Made by a program: the position numbers and the translations under genes. Below are positions 1 to 9,480 of a DNA stretch of 39,603 bases, piece after piece. The notes beneath the pieces were generated by a model that searched no databases, was not told where the DNA came from, and was given only the letters and a program-made list of their open reading frames with translations. Each line of letters begins with the position of its first letter. Position 1 is the first letter of the stretch. Location: the NCBI GenBank assembly GCA_007375645.1, contig VMER01000004.1, positions 1 to 39,603 on the forward strand. Direction: 5' to 3'. This stretch comes from Parcubacteria group bacterium LiPW_15. GTDB taxonomy: Bacteria; Patescibacteriota; Minisyncoccia; UBA6257; 2-01-FULL-56-20.

Positions 1-114
1 GAGGAGATTATTCAGAACCGAGGGTTTTGAAAAGCGAAGCGCGTGAAACTCCCTGTAGCGCCCACAGAGATGAAATATCGGCCTTAGGTCGATATTTTTC
101 TTTATATTACAAGT

Positions 115-330
115 TTACTCCAGTCCTCGAAGATCAAGCTTCCTTGCCTCTTCTAGATGAAACTTTAACGCCCCGTTGGTCGCAGGCGGCGGCGATATGG
201 CTTTGGAAAAGTTTTCCGCTATTATCCCGGTGGTATCCACAAAAAACCAGATCAACAATCCGGCGAAAAGAAAGGCAATCACGATAAGCAGCTGATCAAT
301 ATATTGTTTTACGAACCTGCTTAATTTCAT
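115..330 (-). CDS. small single-TM protein downstream of PilO-like gene
   Basis: ORF 71 aa with N-terminal hydrophobic segment; start overlaps the stop of 327..860 (ATGA-type overlap), same operon. Confidence 0.55.
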   Translation of the reverse strand: MKLSRFVKQYIDQLLIVIAFLFAGLLIWFFVDTTGIIAENFSKAISPPPATNGALKFHLEEARKLDLRGLE

Positions 331-860
331 TGGAAAAATGCTCGCCCTTGCAGAACCAAATGATAGTTTCCTTCGCCGACTTGCGAAAGGTCAAAAGTAT
401 CAATACTTATTATATATCTGGTCGCCTTCGGCTCTATGTCGTTTAAGAACAACAGAAGGTTTTCCAGTTTTCCACTGGAATCCAAAGAAAAAGCGGCTAT
501 TCCGGCCGCATTCGTTTGCGGCAGGATCGGCACTCCGCGGAAAGAAAAACTGAAGGTCACGGCATGGGCCGAAGCCGAAGACTGTAATGCCTGCGGCAAA
601 TTCAGGAGCTGCTCCTGCATCGGAAGAAGCGAGTTCATTTTTTGCGCATAAAGACTGACCTCCTGGCTGGATTTCTTTATGTCCGCAAGATTAGAAATAA
701 GCTCCGCACGTCTTAAAAGAAATACTTTGGAGGCGGCGATGTTAGTGCTCAACTCGGAAATAGCCCCGGAAAACAACGCGGAACCCACAAAAAATAGCGT
801 TATGGTGCCGACAATTATGCAGATTCCGACAATGACATCTTTTCTAAAACTTTTTTCCAT
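327..860 (-). CDS. PilO-like type IV pilus assembly protein
   Basis: 177 aa; N-terminal TM, coiled-coil region, small ferredoxin-like C-terminal domain as in PilO; divergent from dprA. Confidence 0.6.
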   Translation of the reverse strand: MEKSFRKDVIVGICIIVGTITLFFVGSALFSGAISELSTNIAASKVFLLRRAELISNLADIKKSSQEVSLYAQKMNSLLPMQEQLLNLPQALQSSASAHAVTFSFSFRGVPILPQTNAAGIAAFSLDSSGKLENLLLFLNDIEPKATRYIISIDTFDLSQVGEGNYHLVLQGRAFFQ

Positions 861-933
861 CTACATACAAATTATATCACACGCGGGTTGTGCTGGCAGA
901 CCAAGATTTTTTAATGTAAATTAATAAGTAATA

Positions 934-1944
934 GTGAAAAACGAAAAGATTTTTTACAATGCGGTTGCCAACATCCTGGGAGGTGATTATAAAAAAATCA
1001 ACCGTCTTTTTACTTCCAAGGGCACTTGGGAAAATTCCTTTAAGAGTCTTGGAAAAAACGATGAACTTCCGCAAAACCTGTGGCGGCAGCTCGAATCTCT
1101 CGGCGTTGGTCTGGTATTAAAAGGCGAGCGGGACTATCCTGCCTTACTCGGCGAAATTCCCCTGCCTCCCTTCGGCATATATTTCTTAGGAAATATTCCA
1201 AAAGTGGATGAGATTTCTTTGGCCATAGTCGGCACTCGAAAAGTAACGCCCGACGGCGAAGATCTGGCCCATGAATTCGCGAAGATCCTGGCCGGCAGAA
1301 ATATCAATATAATAAGCGGTTTGGCTTTCGGAGTAGATTCCGCCGCCCACCGAGGTGCGCTGACCGCGGGGCGCACATGCGCGGTCCTGGCGACCGCGGT
1401 AGATAACCCGACACCTGCCACAAATAAACGACTGGCTGAGGAAATTTTGGCTAAAGGCGGGGCGCTCATCTCCGAATACCCTCCTGGCTCGCCCGCTTTT
1501 GCCCATCGGTTTCTCGAAAGAAATAGGATCGTAAGCGGACTATGCCGCGCAGTTATATTGATCGAAGCGCCGGAGCGTTCCGGAAGTCTCGCTACCGCGC
1601 GCTTTGCGATGGAACAGAACCGGGATGTTTTTGTCGTACCGGGACCGGCTGTGCATCGCAACTATAAGGGCTCTCATGCTTTAATTAGGGAAGGTGCCAG
1701 GCTTGCGACATCCGCGGCGGAGGTGCTTGAAGATCTGGGATTTTCTCAAAAGAAAATTTCGCTCTTTGAGGGAACGCCGGAAGAGCAAACTGTCCTTGCG
1801 ACAATAACCGATCTTCCAAACGCCGGATTTGACGAAATCGCGGAAACGGTTAAACTGGACCCCGCGCTCTTGAGCCAGATACTGAATTCTCTGCTCATCG
1901 CGGAACAAATAGAAGAAACGCCAAATGGCTACAAAATCATCTAA
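934..1944 (+). CDS. dprA: DNA processing protein DprA (Smf), GTG start
   Basis: motifs LAIVGTRKVTPDGEDLAHEFAKILAGRNINIISGLAFGVDSAAHRGAL and PGPAVHRNYKGSHALIREGA typical of DprA. Confidence 0.93.
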   Translation: MKNEKIFYNAVANILGGDYKKINRLFTSKGTWENSFKSLGKNDELPQNLWRQLESLGVGLVLKGERDYPALLGEIPLPPFGIYFLGNIPKVDEISLAIVGTRKVTPDGEDLAHEFAKILAGRNINIISGLAFGVDSAAHRGALTAGRTCAVLATAVDNPTPATNKRLAEEILAKGGALISEYPPGSPAFAHRFLERNRIVSGLCRAVILIEAPERSGSLATARFAMEQNRDVFVVPGPAVHRNYKGSHALIREGARLATSAAEVLEDLGFSQKKISLFEGTPEEQTVLATITDLPNAGFDEIAETVKLDPALLSQILNSLLIAEQIEETPNGYKII

Positions 1945-4174
1945 GACATTAGTTATCGTGGAGTCCCCCACCAAAGCCAAAACCATCGGTTCGTTTTTGG
2001 GTTCCGAATATATAGTGGAATCTTCCATGGGACATGTCCGTGATCTGCCCAAAAGCAAGATAGGCATAGATGTAAAACACGATTTCACTCCGCAGTACGT
2101 GATTCCAAAAAAAGCGGCTGAACACGTCGCGGAGCTTAAAAAGCTCGCCTCCAAAGCCGCGGAAATAATACTGGCAAGCGATGAAGACCGTGAAGGAGAA
2201 GCTATCGCCTGGCATATCGCCGAACTTTTTAAAGAGTCCGGCTCGGTCAAAGATCCGGAGAAATTGAAGCGCATCGTTTTTCACGAAATAACAAAGAAGG
2301 CCATTGCCGAAGCTATTGAAAACCCGAGGCGCCTGGATATGAACCTGGTTAATGCCCAGCAAGCGAGAAGAATCTTAGACAGGCTTGTCGGCTACGAACT
2401 CTCCCCTTTTCTTTGGAGAAAAATACGCTACGGACTTTCCGCCGGCCGAGTGCAAAGCGTCGCGGTGCGTCTTGTGGTGGAACGCGAACGCGAGATACAA
2501 AATTTTAAAAGCGACGAATACTGGTCTATCGAAGGACTTTTCGAAAAGAAAAAGAGTCAGACCTTTGCCGCGAAGTTGAACACCGCTCACGGCAAGCCCG
2601 TCGGCAAAATGGACATCCACTCCGAAACGGAGGCAAAGGAAATACTTTCCGCGCTCAAGGGCGCCGAATATTCGATCGGAGAAGTATCCACCAAACAAAT
2701 AAACCGCAATCCCTCCGCGCCGTTTACGACCTCCACCCTGCAGCAAGAGGCGGCGAGAAAATTAGGATTCAGCGCCAAGCAGACCATGGTCCTGGCGCAA
2801 AAGCTTTACGAAAAAGGCTACATCACCTATATGCGCACGGATAGCTTGAATCTTTCCGCTTCTTCACTCGAACAAGCCCGCGAAGTTATAACTTCCGAGT
2901 TCGGCAAGCAATACGCGCTCGAGACCCCGAGGTCTTTCACCAATCGCTCCAAGGGAGCACAAGAAGCTCATGAAGCTATCCGCCCGACCGATCTTTCAAA
3001 GAAGATCGGGAATGCCGGCTTCCGGCTGGAAGACCGCGGAGAACAAAAACTATATGACCTTATCTGGAAACGAACCCTCGCCTCGCAGATGCAGCCCGCA
3101 CTCGTGGAACAAACCGCGGCAGATGTTGAAACTGCTGACAAGAAATTTGTTTTCCGCGCCAATGGCCAAACCATAGTTTTTGATGGTTTTATCCGGGTCT
3201 ATACCGAAGGAAACGACGATCAGGCCGAGGATGAGGCTAACACCCTGCCGCCTCTTTCGTCCGGCGACAAAATCTCCGCCAACGAAATAAAACCCTATCA
3301 GCACTTTACCGAACCGCCGGCCAGATATACGGACGCGACTCTCGTTAAAACTCTGGAAGCCGCCGGCGTGGGACGCCCCTCTACTTATGCTCCAACCCTC
3401 TCCACTATCCAGGAACGGGAATACGTGGAAAAAATTGATAAAAAATATCAACCGACCGAAATAGGAATTCTCGTGAACGACATGCTAGTCGAAAATTTTC
3501 CGGAAATTGTGGATATAAATTTCACCTCCCATGTGGAAGAAGAATTCGACAGTATTGCCGAAGGAAATATCGAATGGGTAAAAGTCTTGAAAGAATTTTA
3601 TGTACCCTTCAAAAAACATCTGGACGAGAAAGAGGCATCTGTCGAGAAACAAATTGAAGTCTCCGAGACTCCGTGCCCGCACTGCGGAAAACCGATGCTC
3701 ATAAAATTTGGCCGGATGGGAAAATTTCTGGCTTGTCCGGAACCCGGAAGCAAGGTAACCCAGCCACTGCCGGAGGAAGCAGCAAAAATAAAAGAGCTCC
3801 AAGAAAAAACCGAAGGCGAACTTTGTCCGATTTGCGGAAAACCGATGGAAGTAAAGCGCGGACGTTTCGGATTTTTCTTGGGCTGTTCGGATTATCCGAA
3901 GTGCAAAGGTATCTCCAAAATTTGGAATAAAACCGGATTTAAATGTCCGAATTGCCTTGCGGCGCCGGAAAGAGCCGACAAACCGGGCGATATCGTGGAA
4001 AAGAGAGGCCGCGGCCGCGGCAAACCGTTTTATGCCTGCACCCGCTATCCGGACTGCACTTTTGTGATGAACAAGAAACCGGAAACCCAAGCCGAACTTG
4101 ACGAAGGATATAAATATTGGAAAGCGAACCCTCCGAAGCCTTCGCGTTTCAAAAAAAAGCCGGAAGGAAAGTAA
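1925..4174 (+). CDS. topA: DNA topoisomerase I with C-terminal zinc-ribbon repeats
   Basis: TOPRIM KTLVIVESPTKAKTIGSFLG, active-site region YITYMRTDS, C-terminal CPxCGKPM zinc motifs; overlaps dprA 3' end by 20 nt. Confidence 0.97.
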   Translation: MATKSSKTLVIVESPTKAKTIGSFLGSEYIVESSMGHVRDLPKSKIGIDVKHDFTPQYVIPKKAAEHVAELKKLASKAAEIILASDEDREGEAIAWHIAELFKESGSVKDPEKLKRIVFHEITKKAIAEAIENPRRLDMNLVNAQQARRILDRLVGYELSPFLWRKIRYGLSAGRVQSVAVRLVVEREREIQNFKSDEYWSIEGLFEKKKSQTFAAKLNTAHGKPVGKMDIHSETEAKEILSALKGAEYSIGEVSTKQINRNPSAPFTTSTLQQEAARKLGFSAKQTMVLAQKLYEKGYITYMRTDSLNLSASSLEQAREVITSEFGKQYALETPRSFTNRSKGAQEAHEAIRPTDLSKKIGNAGFRLEDRGEQKLYDLIWKRTLASQMQPALVEQTAADVETADKKFVFRANGQTIVFDGFIRVYTEGNDDQAEDEANTLPPLSSGDKISANEIKPYQHFTEPPARYTDATLVKTLEAAGVGRPSTYAPTLSTIQEREYVEKIDKKYQPTEIGILVNDMLVENFPEIVDINFTSHVEEEFDSIAEGNIEWVKVLKEFYVPFKKHLDEKEASVEKQIEVSETPCPHCGKPMLIKFGRMGKFLACPEPGSKVTQPLPEEAAKIKELQEKTEGELCPICGKPMEVKRGRFGFFLGCSDYPKCKGISKIWNKTGFKCPNCLAAPERADKPGDIVEKRGRGRGKPFYACTRYPDCTFVMNKKPETQAELDEGYKYWKANPPKPSRFKKKPEGK

Positions 4175-4238
4175 TCCCTCCGCCCCCCTGGGTTATCTTT
4201 GCTAAAAAAAGCGTGCGGTTCTATCATAACCACACAAG

Positions 4239-5948
4239 ATGACTGTTAAAGAGACAGTAAAATCTGAGCCCCAAGGTCAGATAGCGAAAGCTTATAAGTT
4301 CGCCGAAATTGCGCACTCCAAACAAAAACGCCGAACCGGCGAACCATACTTCGTTCACGTCTTAGCTACCGCGGAGATATTGAACTCTTGGCATCTGGAC
4401 GAAGCGACCATCGTCGCCGGACTTCTTCACGACACGGTGGAAGACACCGGCACCACTTCGGAAACTATAACTCAAGAGTTCGGCGACCAGGTAACTTTTT
4501 TGGTAAACGGAGTGACCAAGCTCGGCAAAATTAAATATCGAGGAGCGGAAGCCGAGGCCAAAGCGGAAAATCTCAGGAAAATGATATTGGCCATTTCCGA
4601 AGATCTGCGCGTGGTTTTCATCAAACTTGCCGACAGACTTCACAATATGCGCACCCTCTCTGCTCTTCCTCCGCAAAAACAAAGGCGCATTGCTTTGGAG
4701 ACCCACGAAATCTATGCGCCCTTGGCCTATCGGCTCGGTATGCAAAATATTTCCGGCGAACTTCAGGATTTGGCATTCCCCTATCTCTATCCGGAAGAAT
4801 ATCGCTGGCTCAAAGCCCAGGTGGCGGAAGCATATGAAGCGCGCCTCAAATATTTGGAGAAACTTAAACCCGTAGTGCAAAAAGCCTTGGAGGATAAGGG
4901 TATCCGTTCCGCGACCATAGACTTTCGGGCAAAACGTTATTCCAGCCTTTATAAAAAACTTTTGCGCCAGAGCATGGATGTGGAAAATATTTATGACCTC
5001 GTCGCAATGAGGCTAATACTCAAAAACCAAGAAGCCTGCTATGGGGCGCTCGGCATAATCCACTCTATGTGGCCACCGCTCCCGGGACGCATCAAAGACT
5101 ATATCGCCATGCCCAAGCCGAACGGCTACCGGTCGCTTCACACCACGGTCATCGGACCGGAAAAGAAAATCGTGGAGTTCCAGATCCGCACCGAAGAGAT
5201 GCACGACGAAGCGGAACACGGCGTAGCCGCACACTGGATATATAAGGCGCATGGCGGAGCTAACCCAACCCAACAAAAACGAGTTTTCGATGAGGCCAAG
5301 TGGGTGGAACAACTAAGGCGCTGGCAGGAACATCATGCCGGCACGAACCCGGACGAATTTTTGGAGTCGCTGAAGGTAGATTTCTTCAGAGACAGAATAT
5401 TCGTCATCACTCCACGCGGGGAGGTTCTGGATCTGCCGGTCGGTTCCACGCCGATAGATTTTGCCTATGAGATACACTCCGAAGTCGGCGACACTGCAGT
5501 GGGAGCAAAAGTGAATAACCAGATCGTACCGTTGAGCCACGAACTTCGCTCCGGAGATTTTGTGGAAATTCTTACCCAAAAAAATAAGAAGCCGTCCGAA
5601 GATTGGCTAACCTTTGTAAAAACCTCCAACGCCAAGGATCACGTGCGAATCGCGCTCCGAAAGAAACAAACGGGCCTCCGAAAAATGGCGCCCTTAAAAT
5701 CCGAAATAAAGATGGTCACCAAAGACCGGGTGGGTCTTATAAAAGACATTGCGGTCGTCATCGCCCGTTCGCACGTAAACCTTGAAGGTCTTACAACCGC
5801 GCTTGTTCCCGGCGGTAATTTTCAATCCATTAAAGCTGTCTGCGACACTGCGGACAAACAAAAAATCGAGCGCTTGATCCTGAAATTAAAAGCGATAAAG
5901 GAGATTAAGGAAATAAGCTATCGTCTTCTTGAGCACCAAGCCGCCTAA
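4239..5948 (+). CDS. rel: RelA/SpoT family bifunctional (p)ppGpp synthetase/hydrolase
   Basis: HD domain (LLHDTVEDTGTT), synthetase domain (IKDYIAMPKPNGYRSLHTTVIG), TGS domain (VITPRGEVLDLPVGSTPIDFAYEIH), ACT-like C-terminus. Confidence 0.95.
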   Translation: MTVKETVKSEPQGQIAKAYKFAEIAHSKQKRRTGEPYFVHVLATAEILNSWHLDEATIVAGLLHDTVEDTGTTSETITQEFGDQVTFLVNGVTKLGKIKYRGAEAEAKAENLRKMILAISEDLRVVFIKLADRLHNMRTLSALPPQKQRRIALETHEIYAPLAYRLGMQNISGELQDLAFPYLYPEEYRWLKAQVAEAYEARLKYLEKLKPVVQKALEDKGIRSATIDFRAKRYSSLYKKLLRQSMDVENIYDLVAMRLILKNQEACYGALGIIHSMWPPLPGRIKDYIAMPKPNGYRSLHTTVIGPEKKIVEFQIRTEEMHDEAEHGVAAHWIYKAHGGANPTQQKRVFDEAKWVEQLRRWQEHHAGTNPDEFLESLKVDFFRDRIFVITPRGEVLDLPVGSTPIDFAYEIHSEVGDTAVGAKVNNQIVPLSHELRSGDFVEILTQKNKKPSEDWLTFVKTSNAKDHVRIALRKKQTGLRKMAPLKSEIKMVTKDRVGLIKDIAVVIARSHVNLEGLTTALVPGGNFQSIKAVCDTADKQKIERLILKLKAIKEIKEISYRLLEHQAA

Positions 5949-7134
5949 GAAGGCCGATGAGTTCTTCCTTGGAATAAAAGGCGATGGTAATTTTTCCCGC
6001 GCCGCGGCTTTCTCGAATTGCAACCGGAGCGCCGAGTTCGGAAGCTAAACGTTCTTCGGCCATTTTAATTTCTGCGGGCATTTCCGCTTTGGCCTTTTGT
6101 TCTTCTTTGGCGTGGCTATAATTTGTAGCCTCCATTTTTAACTCCCTGGTAGTCAGCTTGTTTGCCAGTAAGTCCCTAAAAAGCTTTTTCTGAAGTGCGG
6201 CGTCATCAATCGTCAAAAGCAGCCTGCCGTGGCTTTCCGTAAGCTGTCCCTTTTCGATGGCTTCTTGAATAGGACTCGGAAGGTCTAGAAGGCGCAGAGT
6301 ATTCGCAACCGTCTCCCGGCTCTTCCCAAGCCTCGCGGCTACTTCCCTTTGGGTTAGGCGAAACTCGTCTTGAAGCCGCGCGTAAGCGCGGGCCATTTCC
6401 AACGGGTTAAGATTTTCGCGCTGAAGATTTTCAATTATCGCGAGCTCCAATCTCTCCCTCTCTAAACGCATATTGCGGATTATGGCGGGGATGGTTTCCA
6501 TACCCAAAAGCTTCGTGGCCATCAATCGCCTTTCTCCGGCAATCAGCTCATATTCCACCTCGGTGCCTGTTTCCGTGTCTTTCTCGATCTTTGAAACGAC
6601 TATCGGCTGCAGTAAGCCGAACTCCCGGATGGATGCAGCAAGTTCGCGGAGCGCGTCTTCATCAAAATTTTTGCGCGGTTGGTCCGGATTCGGATGAATT
6701 TTTGCTACTTCAATGTAATATATCGCCTCGCCGGTTTTTTTCGGTTCGTTTTCTTTTTTAAAATGCTGGACAGGTTTTTGAACTGCCGGTTCCGGTTTCT
6801 TTTCCGCGATTACAGGTCTGCCTTCGGGTTCGAGCTTTTTTTCGACTATGGGCTCAAGAACCATAAAATTTTTAACCGGTTCCGTTTTTATCGATTCACC
6901 TATTGAAGGGACTTCCTCCTCCTCCCAGATCGGTGCGATCCTTGCGGGAGGCGCGGTAAACACCCGAGCAGGCTCCTGCCTGCCGGCAGGCAGGTCTTCC
7001 GCCGGACCCATGGGGAGGTCCAAAACCGCATCATCGGGCGGTAGAACAGTCGGAGGTGGCGCATCGTCTGCTTTGCGCTGTTGGCTTTTTGGTATTAGAG
7101 ACTCAAGTCCCCGGCCCAAGGGATTTACGCTCAT
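5905..7134 (-). CDS. parB: ParB-like chromosome partitioning protein with long low-complexity N-terminus
   Basis: IHPNPDQPRKNFDEDALRELAASIREFGLLQPIVV, ELIAGERR, HTH LTQREVAARLGKSRETVANTLRLL; 3' end overlaps rel 3' end convergently. Confidence 0.95.
   Translation of the reverse strand: MSVNPLGRGLESLIPKSQQRKADDAPPPTVLPPDDAVLDLPMGPAEDLPAGRQEPARVFTAPPARIAPIWEEEEVPSIGESIKTEPVKNFMVLEPIVEKKLEPEGRPVIAEKKPEPAVQKPVQHFKKENEPKKTGEAIYYIEVAKIHPNPDQPRKNFDEDALRELAASIREFGLLQPIVVSKIEKDTETGTEVEYELIAGERRLMATKLLGMETIPAIIRNMRLERERLELAIIENLQRENLNPLEMARAYARLQDEFRLTQREVAARLGKSRETVANTLRLLDLPSPIQEAIEKGQLTESHGRLLLTIDDAALQKKLFRDLLANKLTTRELKMEATNYSHAKEEQKAKAEMPAEIKMAEERLASELGAPVAIRESRGAGKITIAFYSKEELIGLLRRLGAQEDDSLFP
6975..6994. 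repeat. palindrome CCTGCCTGCCGGCAGGCAGG, copy inside parB
   Basis: 20-nt perfect palindrome. Confidence 0.9.
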
Positions 7135-7191
7135 GCTGGTTTTTTGGTAGGAGTGCAGCGACTATTTAAAAAAACCAAAGCACCCCGCCCT

Positions 7192-7419
7192 CTATGCGTT
7201 AATTCGTTTTTTGAGGGACCTCCAAGCGCCGCTATATTGTTTGATTTTCCGCTCTCTATCTCTAGCTCCTTTTTCCGACACATATGCTTCATAATAAATC
7301 AATTTCCAATTATTGTCATCGCGCAAATGTTCTGCGGTCCTCCGCTTCAAATCATTAGTGTAGCCAAAATATATACCTTCTTTTTTGCTGGTCTTCTGCA
7401 AAACATAGAAATAAAACAT
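7192..7419 (-). CDS. GIY-YIG domain endonuclease-like small protein
   Basis: MFYFYVLQKTSKKEGIYFGYTNDLKRRTAEHLRDDNNWKLIYYEAYVSEKGARDRERKIKQYSG, classic short GIY-YIG protein. Confidence 0.9.
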   Translation of the reverse strand: MFYFYVLQKTSKKEGIYFGYTNDLKRRTAEHLRDDNNWKLIYYEAYVSEKGARDRERKIKQYSGAWRSLKKRINA

Positions 7420-7452
7420 TTGCCGTGAGGGCGGGGTTTCGATCTGATTTCA

Positions 7453-8316
7453 TCAGATCTCAATATTAAAGTTTCCGAAGTTTTCGCTCATTGAAGGACG
7501 TTCCGCGACATAATAAGCATTTTCGAGACGCAATATTTCTTTGGCTAGTTTTTCATAGGCTTGGGCCCCGGAAGAATCCGGCCGATATAGCGGAATAGGC
7601 TTACCGAAACTTGGAGCTTCGGCCAAAGCAACACTCCTCGGGATCTCCGTATCAAAAACAGTATGCGGGAAATAACGGCGCAGATTCTTGGCCACTTCCC
7701 GGCTCAAATGTTCGCGTTTATCAAACATAGTGAGGAGCGCACCTTTGACGGTTATCGGATGATTCAAATTCTCTTTGATCATGTCGATGGTCTCTAGAAG
7801 CTGACCCAAACCTTCCAAGCTATAATATTCCGCCTGCACGGGGATTATTATTTCGTCGCTTGCGGCGAGCGCGTTGATAGTTAAAAGCGTAAGCGAGGGA
7901 GAAAGATCTATAAGAATATAGTCGTATTCGTGGCGAAGTTGAGTCAAAAACTTGCGCAAAAAATACTCGCGGTTTTCGACGCCGACCAATTCCACCAGCG
8001 CTCCGGCAAGATGCGGGGCAGAAGGAATCAGATGGAAGTTATAAACAAGCGAGGGACGGATGAGACTTTTCGGCGGAACCAGATCTAAAATGCCGTGGTA
8101 AACGCTTTCGCTTATGTGAATCGGGCTCACCCCAAGGTGAGAACTCGCATTACCCTGCGGATCAAAATCCACGAGCAAGACCCGCTTGCCCTGAAGCGCC
8201 AAATACGCCCCCAGATTTACGGCTGTCGTGGTTTTTCCTACTCCGCCTTTTGCGTTGCAAACCGCTATAACACGTGCCATTTTCTTGATTTTAACCCAGA
8301 AAGCCTCTATCATCAA
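7453..8316 (-). CDS. parA: ParA/Soj chromosome partitioning ATPase (true start probably at 8283, MARVIAVCNAKGGVGKTT)
   Basis: deviant Walker A CNAKGGVGKTTTAVNLGAYLA; DFDPQGNASSHLG. Confidence 0.95.
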   Translation of the reverse strand: MMIEAFWVKIKKMARVIAVCNAKGGVGKTTTAVNLGAYLALQGKRVLLVDFDPQGNASSHLGVSPIHISESVYHGILDLVPPKSLIRPSLVYNFHLIPSAPHLAGALVELVGVENREYFLRKFLTQLRHEYDYILIDLSPSLTLLTINALAASDEIIIPVQAEYYSLEGLGQLLETIDMIKENLNHPITVKGALLTMFDKREHLSREVAKNLRRYFPHTVFDTEIPRSVALAEAPSFGKPIPLYRPDSSGAQAYEKLAKEILRLENAYYVAERPSMSENFGNFNIEI

Positions 8317-8334
8317 TCAGTAAAGTTTATGAAG

Positions 8335-8417
<83 letters not shown>

Positions 8418-8430
8418 CATAAATAAAAAT

Positions 8431-8453
8431 ACGGCCCTTGCGGCTGTTTTTTA
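8431..8453 (+). terminator. intrinsic terminator after tRNA-Leu
   Basis: ACGGCC-cttgc-GGCTGT hairpin followed by T-tract. Confidence 0.6.
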
Positions 8454-8466
8454 TTTGCTTAAAAAG

Positions 8467-8493
8467 TTGACAGAAAACCCGGGAAAATATAAT
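8467..8493 (+). promoter_or_regulatory. sigma70-like promoter for small ORF
   Basis: TTGACA (8467-8472), 15-nt spacer, TATAAT (8488-8493). Confidence 0.65.
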
Positions 8494-8527
8494 CTTTGCT
8501 CAGCGGGACATCATCGAGGGCGGAAAC

Positions 8528-8650
8528 GTGAAGTGGGTGCACGTACACCCCTTTGCCAACTGGCTCCACCGCGCCATCCTCGTCTTCGCCGGCAAGCTCG
8601 ACTACTACAACGGCGACATCAACAAGCTCACCCTCGTCCACGCAAGCTGA
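8528..8650 (+). CDS. 40-aa small protein (M)KWVHVHPFANWLHRAILVFAGKLDYYNGDINKLTLVHAS, GTG start
   Basis: SD-like GAGG 8 nt upstream; 37 of 40 codons end in G/C; own promoter and strong terminator; not in supplied ORF track. Confidence 0.6.
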   Translation: MKWVHVHPFANWLHRAILVFAGKLDYYNGDINKLTLVHAS

Positions 8651-8675
8651 AGACGGCCCTCTCGCCCCACCGCAA

Positions 8676-8703
8676 CCCCGCCGCACCGGCGGGGCCTTTT
8701 TAT
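8676..8703 (+). terminator. intrinsic terminator after small ORF
   Basis: CCCCGCCG-CAC-CGGCGGGG followed by CCTTTTTAT. Confidence 0.85.
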
Positions 8704-8743
8704 TTACAAAACCCGCATTACTGCGGGTTTTGCCTGCCTGCCG

Positions 8744-9325
8744 TCAGGTAGATATTTCTATAATGTCTATCTCTTCTATTTCCACGATTTTCTCTTTCGG
8801 TTTCACGAGTCTCTCCCAATACGGTTTCAAAAGCTTATGAATAAAAATCGCCGAAAGTGCGCCGACCAACAATCCTCCTAAAATGTCCATTGGCCAGTGC
8901 ACTCCCGCGGCAATGCGCGCGATTCCGACCACGAAGGAGAGGCTCAAGAACCAATAGCCGAACTTTCGATTATAAAGCCAAACAATAAGCCCCAGCGCGA
9001 AAAGAAAAGTCATATGGCCTGACGGAAATGATGCGCCGGACTCCGGGATTAAACTTTGAAACCCAAGCGCTTCAAAAGGCCTCGCGTGATAATAGGCAAA
9101 GCGGATCCACTCCGTTATCAATCCCCTTGCCACTATGGCCGCGATAGAAAGCTCGGCGAATATGAAAAGACGCTTGCGGGAATCCTTGGAAAATAACCAA
9201 ATGATAAGTGCAATGACCAGAAAGTATGTCAGATATTTGGCAAAAAATATTATCCCAGCGTCCAAAATTCCGCTCCGATGAGCGAAGCCCCAAAACAACT
9301 CGAATATCTTTCCGTTTAAATCCAT
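8744..9325 (-). CDS. PAP2-family phosphatase (undecaprenyl-diphosphatase-like)
   Basis: RPFEALGF...SGASFPSGHMTFLFALGL...ARIAAGVHWPMDILGGLLVG matches PAP2 motifs. Confidence 0.9.
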   Translation of the reverse strand: MDLNGKIFELFWGFAHRSGILDAGIIFFAKYLTYFLVIALIIWLFSKDSRKRLFIFAELSIAAIVARGLITEWIRFAYYHARPFEALGFQSLIPESGASFPSGHMTFLFALGLIVWLYNRKFGYWFLSLSFVVGIARIAAGVHWPMDILGGLLVGALSAIFIHKLLKPYWERLVKPKEKIVEIEEIDIIEIST

Positions 9326-9387
9326 GGATTACATTATAAAGGATTTAATATCTTGCATAAAGCTGGGTTAAAAACATTCGACACATA

Positions 9388-9414
9388 CAACAAATGCCCC
9401 TCTGGGCATTTGTT
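9388..9414 (-). terminator. intrinsic terminator hairpin downstream of rpsR
   Basis: inverted repeat caacaaatgcccctctgggcatttgttg. Confidence 0.5.
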
Positions 9415-9429
9415 GATTCGTGGCATTCG

Positions 9430-9449
9430 CCTGCCTGCCGGCAGGCAGG
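9430..9449. repeat. palindrome CCTGCCTGCCGGCAGGCAGG, intergenic copy
   Basis: identical 20-nt palindrome as in parB. Confidence 0.9.
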
Positions 9450-9480
9450 GATGTATTCGTAGATTCGTATCGCGATTGGC

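Noticed and set aside
5905-5948. Overlap of rel and parB 3' ends as an unusual regulatory overlap
   Set aside because: Short convergent overlaps are common in compact genomes; no further signal.
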